Under the pieces are notes generated by a model. That model had not been told where the DNA came from. It made no database searches and saw only the letters and a list, made by a program, of their open reading frames with translations. Of a stretch of DNA of 64,000 nucleotides, positions 59,800 through 64,000 are shown piece after piece. Source of the DNA: CAYQLT01 sp964418425 (GTDB taxonomy: Bacteria; Bacillota; Limnochordia; Limnochordales; Geochordaceae); assembly GCA_964418425.1 (NCBI GenBank), contig CAYQLT010000001.1, forward strand, positions 1 to 64,000, given 5' to 3'. The translations under genes were made by a program, and so were the position numbers. Each line of letters starts with the position of its first letter. Within the stretch, counting starts at the first letter, position 1.

Positions 59800-60422
59800 G
59801 CCCGCTCTTCGTGGTGGCAAGCGCCCTGGCTGTGGCCGGGGCGCTGGGGGTCGTGGCGGCCCGCACACCGGTGCACGGGGTTTTGGCGATGCTGGTCAAC
59901 TTTGCCGGGCTGGCCGTGTTGCTGCTGACCCTGCAGGCGGAGTTCCTGGCCGTCACCCAGATCATCATCTACGCGGGGGCCGTCCTGGTGCTGTTCTTGT
60001 TTGTGATCAACCTGCTCACCGCCCGCCTCGACCCGATAGAGGCGCCGCAGGACCGACTGCGCTTTCAGGCGCCCCTGGCCGTCGCGGCCGTCGCCGGATT
60101 GGGGATTGTGCTGCTGGCGGGTTTGAGTGCGGCGCCGGAGCAGAGGCCGCCGGCGGCGGAGCTCCCCCCGGGCTTCGGCGGGGTGGCGGCATTCGGCCGG
60201 TCCCTGCTCACCCGGCATCCCTTTGAGCTGGAGCTGGTGGGGCTGGTACTGCTCGTGGCGATGGTGGGCGTGATGGTGCTGGTGGGCCGCCGCCCGCAGG
60301 CAACCGCGGACCGCGAAGCCCACACGGGCTCCTCGGCGCTTCGGCGTGCCGACGAACCCCAGCAGCCGTTGAGCCGGGATGCGGCCAGCGCCCAAGCCCC
60401 GGCCGCCATGGGGAGGCGGTGA
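59796..60422 (+). CDS. nuoJ: NADH-quinone oxidoreductase subunit J
   Basis: 208 residues with about five transmembrane helices. The conserved third helix FLAVTQIIIYAGAVLVLFLFVINLL contains the pi-bulge region of the proton path. A 40-residue polar C-terminal tail is unconserved. The GTG at 59796 overlaps nuoI and its stop overlaps nuoK (GTGA). Confidence 0.94.
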   Translation: MSPLFVVASALAVAGALGVVAARTPVHGVLAMLVNFAGLAVLLLTLQAEFLAVTQIIIYAGAVLVLFLFVINLLTARLDPIEAPQDRLRFQAPLAVAAVAGLGIVLLAGLSAAPEQRPPAAELPPGFGGVAAFGRSLLTRHPFELELVGLVLLVAMVGVMVLVGRRPQATADREAHTGSSALRRADEPQQPLSRDAASAQAPAAMGRR

Positions 60423-60739
60423 GGCGCATGGCACCGGCGGCTCCCACGGCCGCCTACGTGGCGGTGGCGACGGTCCTCATGGGTATCGGCGCCCTTGGGG
60501 TGCTTTTACGCCGCTCGCCGCTGGCCGTGCTGATGTCCATCGAGGTGATGTGGAGCGCCGCCAACCTGGCCCTGGTGGCCTATGCCCGGCGGTGGGCGGA
60601 CATGTCGGGCCAGATCCTGGCCTTCGTGGCCATCACCGTGGCGGCTGCGGAGGTGGCCATCGGCCTGGCCCTGGTGGTGCTCACCTTCCGGCCCCGTAGC
60701 CGGGTAGACGTGGACGACGTGAGGGAAATGAGGGGCTGA
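60419..60739 (+). CDS. nuoK: NADH-quinone oxidoreductase subunit K
   Basis: 106 residues, three helices. The two conserved buried glutamates of the proton channel are in LMSIEVMWSAANL and AAAEVAIGLALVV. The start is GTG 60419 or ATG 60428. Confidence 0.95.
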   Translation: MRRMAPAAPTAAYVAVATVLMGIGALGVLLRRSPLAVLMSIEVMWSAANLALVAYARRWADMSGQILAFVAITVAAAEVAIGLALVVLTFRPRSRVDVDDVREMRG

Positions 60740-60749
60740 GCCGTAGACC

Positions 60750-62702
60750 ATGGAGACGACGCCGGCCGGCTCGTGGCTTTTGCCCGGGGTGGTGGGCTTT
60801 CCCCTTCTGGGAGCGTTGGTCCTGACGGGCCTGGGGCGCCGCCTGTCACGGCGTGCGGTGGCCTGGGTTGCCTGTGTGGCGGTGGGCGCGGGGTGGCTGG
60901 CTGCGATGGGCAGCCTGGGGGTATACTGGGGCGCCCCGCAGGGTGAGGGGCTGCGCTTCAGCGTTCTGCGGTTCTGGCCCGGCAGCCCGGAGGCTCCCGA
61001 CGCGGCCATCACCATCGGCCTGATGGGCGACGGGCTTTCGCTCTGGTTTGCCCTCATCGTCACCGGGGTAGGATGGCTGATCCACGTCTATTCGGTCGGT
61101 TATATGGCCGCCGACCCCGGGTTCGCCCGGTATTTCGCAGAGCTCAATTACTTTGTCTTCGCCATGTCCTTGCTGGTGCTGGCCGACGGGCTTTTGGGCA
61201 TGCTCATCGGGTGGGCCGGGGTGGGGCTCGCCTCCTACCTGCTCATCGGGTTCTGGCACCACCGGCCGGACGCCCGGGCAGCCTCCATGAAAGCGTTCAT
61301 CGTGACACTTCTCGGCGAGCTGGGCATCGTGCTTGCCGTCGCGTTGTTGTGGGCCCACACAGGCACCCTCCGATTCACGGAACTGTTCCAGAGCCTGGGT
61401 GGCGTGCCTGAGGGTACCCTGGTGGTCGCAGGGCTTTTGCTGTTGTGGGGGGCGGTGGCCAAGTCCGCCCAGCTGCCCCTGCACGTGTGGCTCCCGGATG
61501 CCATGGCGGGCCCCACGCCGGTGAGCGCCCTCATCCATGCGGCCACCATGGTGACCGCGGGCGTCTACCTCACGGCCCGCATGTATCCCCTCTACCAGGC
61601 CGCGCCGGCCGCTTCGGCGGCCGTCGCCTGGGTGGGGGCTGCCAGCGCCCTGTTCGGCGCGCTGGTGGCCTGCGGCCAGACGGACATCAAGCGGGTGCTG
61701 GCGTACTCCACCATGAGCCAGATAGGTTACATGTTCTTGGGGATCGGTGTGATGGCGCAAGTCGCCGGCGTCTTTCACTTCTTCACCCAGGCTTTCTTCA
61801 AGGCCCTGCTGTTCCTGGCGGCCGGCCTGGCGATCCACCACCTGGGTGGAGAGCAGGACCTGCGCCGTATGGGGGGGCTTGGGGCCAGGCTGCCGCTGGC
61901 CTACGGGAGTTTTGCGGTGGGCGTTTTGGCGATGGCGGGCTTTCCGCCGTTTTCGGGCTATTTCAGCAAGGAGGCGGTGCTGGAGGCCGCCCTGGAGCAC
62001 GGCCAGGTGGCTTTGTGGGGCATGGGAGCTGCTGCCGCGGGGTTGACGGGGTTTTATTCGTTTCGCATGCTCGCCCTGGCCTTCACGGGGCGCCCTGCGG
62101 GAGCTTCCCGTCGGGAGGCGGGCCACCACAGCCCGGATGGGCCGGCGCAGCGGCGGGCCATGGAGGTGCCGGTGGTGCTGCTGGCCGTTCTGGCGGCCGT
62201 CGCAGGCTGGGCGGGGGCGTCGGGGCCCGATTCGCCCGCCGGTCGGATCCTGGGGCCGTTTTTCGAGCGGTACCGGGAGGTGGATCTGGCCGCGGGCGCG
62301 GCGGAGGGGGTTGCTCCGGGGGGCCTGGGACCGTGGGCGGCGCTGGCGGCGGCCGGGATCGGGGCGGCCGCCGCGCTGTACCTGTACGGGCCGGGCCGGG
62401 GTACCGCCACGTCGCGCCGGCCGGCTCCGGCCGGTGTGGCCAGGCTCTGGGAGGCGGGCTTCTATGTGGACGAGCTGTACCGCCGCGTGGTGGTGACGTG
62501 GGTGGTCCGCCTGTCGGGCTGGCTGGAGCGGCAGGTGGAGGCCGGCGGAGTGGACGGCGGGGTGAACGGCGTGGGCGCTTTGGCGGCTGCTCTGAGCGAA
62601 GGCCTCGGGCGGCTGCATGCCGGCTTCATCCGCCGCTATGCCCTGGCCGTTCTGGCGGGTGCAACGGCCCTGGCGGCCTGGGCGGTCTTTCGGGTGCCAT
62701 GA
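60750..62702 (+). CDS. nuoL: NADH-quinone oxidoreductase subunit L
   Basis: 650-residue Mrp-antiporter-type proton pump subunit. Present are LPLHVWLPDAMAGPTPVSALIHAATMVTAGVY, the lysine channel residues, DIKRVLAYSTMSQIGYM, and FPPFSGYFSKEAVLEAAL. The C-terminal lateral helix and final anchor (EAGFYVDELYRRVVV...) identify NuoL rather than NuoM. The ATG at 60750 is ten bases after nuoK. nuoM does not follow. Confidence 0.96.
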   Translation: METTPAGSWLLPGVVGFPLLGALVLTGLGRRLSRRAVAWVACVAVGAGWLAAMGSLGVYWGAPQGEGLRFSVLRFWPGSPEAPDAAITIGLMGDGLSLWFALIVTGVGWLIHVYSVGYMAADPGFARYFAELNYFVFAMSLLVLADGLLGMLIGWAGVGLASYLLIGFWHHRPDARAASMKAFIVTLLGELGIVLAVALLWAHTGTLRFTELFQSLGGVPEGTLVVAGLLLLWGAVAKSAQLPLHVWLPDAMAGPTPVSALIHAATMVTAGVYLTARMYPLYQAAPAASAAVAWVGAASALFGALVACGQTDIKRVLAYSTMSQIGYMFLGIGVMAQVAGVFHFFTQAFFKALLFLAAGLAIHHLGGEQDLRRMGGLGARLPLAYGSFAVGVLAMAGFPPFSGYFSKEAVLEAALEHGQVALWGMGAAAAGLTGFYSFRMLALAFTGRPAGASRREAGHHSPDGPAQRRAMEVPVVLLAVLAAVAGWAGASGPDSPAGRILGPFFERYREVDLAAGAAEGVAPGGLGPWAALAAAGIGAAAALYLYGPGRGTATSRRPAPAGVARLWEAGFYVDELYRRVVVTWVVRLSGWLERQVEAGGVDGGVNGVGALAAALSEGLGRLHAGFIRRYALAVLAGATALAAWAVFRVP

Positions 62703-62730
62703 CGGTCTTGGTGCAGGCGGGGGATGGGGC

Positions 62731-64000
62731 GTGACGTTGGGCCAGGTGATACCGCACGCTGCCTACCCGGCGGCGGTGCTCGCGGCGGGAGCCGTGGCGG
62801 TTCTGGTGCTGGAACTGGTGTTGCCCGCCGGGCGGGCGCGGCGGATCTGCATGCCGGTGGCGGTGGTGGCCCTAGCGCTTGCGGGTCTTTGGGCGGCCCT
62901 GGGAGGCGGGCCGGCTGCGCAGGCGCAGGAGGAGGCACCGTCCGCCGGCAGCGCCGCGGGCTTGCAGGTGGCACAGGAGGTCTCGGCAGCGGGATCGCCG
63001 GTTGCAATGGACGGGCTCGCCCGGTGGGCGTATGGGGTGGTGGCAGCTTCGGGGGCGGCTACCCTGGCGCTGGCCGCCCCTGAAATCGATAGGGACGAGC
63101 CGGCGGCCTTCTTGGCCTTGTTGCTCCTGGCGGCCCTGGGGATGGGGCTGCTGGCGTCCGCGCAAAACCTTCTCGTCCTGTTTCTGGGGCTGGAGCTTTT
63201 GTCTCTCAGCCTCTACGTGATGGTGGCGTACCGTCGCGACGACCGCCGGGCGCAGGAGGGAGCCCTCAAATACTTCCTGCTGGGTTCGTTTGCGTCCGGC
63301 CTTCTGCTCATGGGGATCGCCCTGGTTTACGGCGCGACGGGGCGGTTCGACTTTGCCGGCGCGGGGCGACTTTCCGCAGAAGGCGAGCAGGGGCTGGTCC
63401 GCCTGGGCATGGCGCTGGTGCTGGCCGGCGTGGGTTTTAAGCTGGCCCTGGCGCCTTTTCACCTGTGGGCGCCGGACGCGTACGAGGGCGCCGGCCTGGG
63501 GGTTGCGGCGTTCATGTCCGTCGCCACCAAGGCGTCGGCCCTGGTGGCCCTTGTCCGCCTGGCCGCCAGCGCTCCCGGCCCCTCGGCCGAGCCGCTGTGG
63601 GCCCTGGCGGCGGTCAGCATGCTGGTGGGCAGCCTGGGAGCCCTGCGGCAGGTAGACTTCCGGCGGCTGATGGCCTACTCGGGCATCGCCAACGCGGGTT
63701 ACCTGCTCATCGCGCTGCCCGGTCTTCAGGCCCTGGGGATCGGGGCCTGTACGTTCTACCTCACGGCCTACCTCTTCGCCAACATGGGGCTGTTTGCCGT
63801 GGCAGCCGCGGTGGAGCACCAACAAGCCCGCACCACCGGCCGCCGGGAGCGGCTGCGGCTTGAGGGCTTCGACGGGCTGGCCGACCGCCATCCCTGGCTG
63901 GCGTGGGCAGGGGTGCTGTTCCTGGTGAGCCTGACGGGTCTTCCTCTCACGGGAGGGTTTGTGGGCAAGTTCCTGCTGGTGCGGGCCGCGGTGGTCGCCC
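62731..64000 (+). CDS. nuoN: NADH-quinone oxidoreductase subunit N (3' truncated by window edge)
   Basis: The frame from GTG 62731 is open to the window end (423 codons). YFLLGSFASGLLLMGIALVYGATG, KLALAPFHLWAPDAYEGA and RRLMAYSGIANAGYLLIAL identify NuoN rather than NuoM. The first 100 residues include an unusual Ala/Gln-rich loop. The 28 bases after nuoL hold only an 11-codon open frame (ATG 62699), not a gene. So nuoN follows nuoL directly. Confidence 0.92.
   Translation, partial: MTLGQVIPHAAYPAAVLAAGAVAVLVLELVLPAGRARRICMPVAVVALALAGLWAALGGGPAAQAQEEAPSAGSAAGLQVAQEVSAAGSPVAMDGLARWAYGVVAASGAATLALAAPEIDRDEPAAFLALLLLAALGMGLLASAQNLLVLFLGLELLSLSLYVMVAYRRDDRRAQEGALKYFLLGSFASGLLLMGIALVYGATGRFDFAGAGRLSAEGEQGLVRLGMALVLAGVGFKLALAPFHLWAPDAYEGAGLGVAAFMSVATKASALVALVRLAASAPGPSAEPLWALAAVSMLVGSLGALRQVDFRRLMAYSGIANAGYLLIALPGLQALGIGACTFYLTAYLFANMGLFAVAAAVEHQQARTTGRRERLRLEGFDGLADRHPWLAWAGVLFLVSLTGLPLTGGFVGKFLLVRAAVVA

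Noticed and set aside
62699..62734. A remnant of nuoM between nuoL and nuoN
   Set aside because: Only 11 codons; no similarity to NuoM visible. It is just the spacer read from a chance ATG.

Overview
The window is G+C-rich DNA (about 70% by eye) from one bacterial chromosome. It uses many GTG and TTG starts and many 4-base stop/start overlaps (ATGA, GTGA, TTGA). A tig-clpP-clpX-lonB-lon block, a SAM-I riboswitch with an intrinsic terminator, and TTGACA/TATAAT-type promoters point to a high-GC member of the Bacillota (Limnochordia, Thermaerobacter or Symbiobacterium-like). Coenzyme F420 genes and a full-size complex I operon are less usual for that phylum. The lineage is an inference. A 100-N gap with identical flanks shows this is a draft assembly.

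Left part (1-14366). A plus-strand cluster encodes a cysteine-synthase-like enzyme (cut by the window edge), a threonine-synthase-like enzyme, YgeY hydrolase, YgeW knotted carbamoyltransferase, and the molybdenum-hydroxylase accessory proteins YqeC and YqeB. This is the core of the ygeWXY/urate-type purine catabolic clusters. A GAF-GGDEF diguanylate cyclase follows. Facing it on the minus strand is a complete BMP-type (nucleoside) ABC importer, preceded by a winged-helix protein with a degenerate GGDEF domain.

Sulfur island (14400-20440, minus strand). A promoter, SAM-I riboswitch, antiterminator and terminator lead into a threonine-synthase paralogue, a MoaD/ThiS-like carrier ending Gly-Gly-Cys, an exported rhodanese, a YeeE/TsuA-type thiosulfate transporter, TusA, and a MoeB/ThiF-rhodanese fusion. 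I read this as a candidate thiosulfate-fed, sulfur-carrier-protein route to homocysteine/methionine. The parts are seen; the pathway is inferred. It is the most interesting feature of the window.

Middle (20516-50910). A DUF3105 protein; cofC-cofD (F420); tRNA-Leu and tRNA-Gly on opposite strands; tig-clpP-clpX-lonB-lon-lgt; argF with a cyclic-2,3-diphosphoglycerate-synthase-like GTPase; an MFS exporter; a PRC-barrel protein; rlmD with an M23 peptidase; an MCP-like protein; otsAB (trehalose); FmdB-like protein and a class II aldolase fusion; a DUF512 radical-SAM/PDZ protein; a GH31 glucosidase; and a TSUP/DUF1634/GntR operon with a palindromic operator.

Right end (50911-64000). A promoter and leader hairpin precede nuoABCDEFGHIJKL and nuoN (cut by the window edge), encoding NADH:quinone oxidoreductase. 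nuoM is missing from its usual place between nuoL and nuoN. The N-gap inside nuoH is an assembly artefact: its flanks carry the same 55 bases, and collapsing them restores one 329-codon frame.
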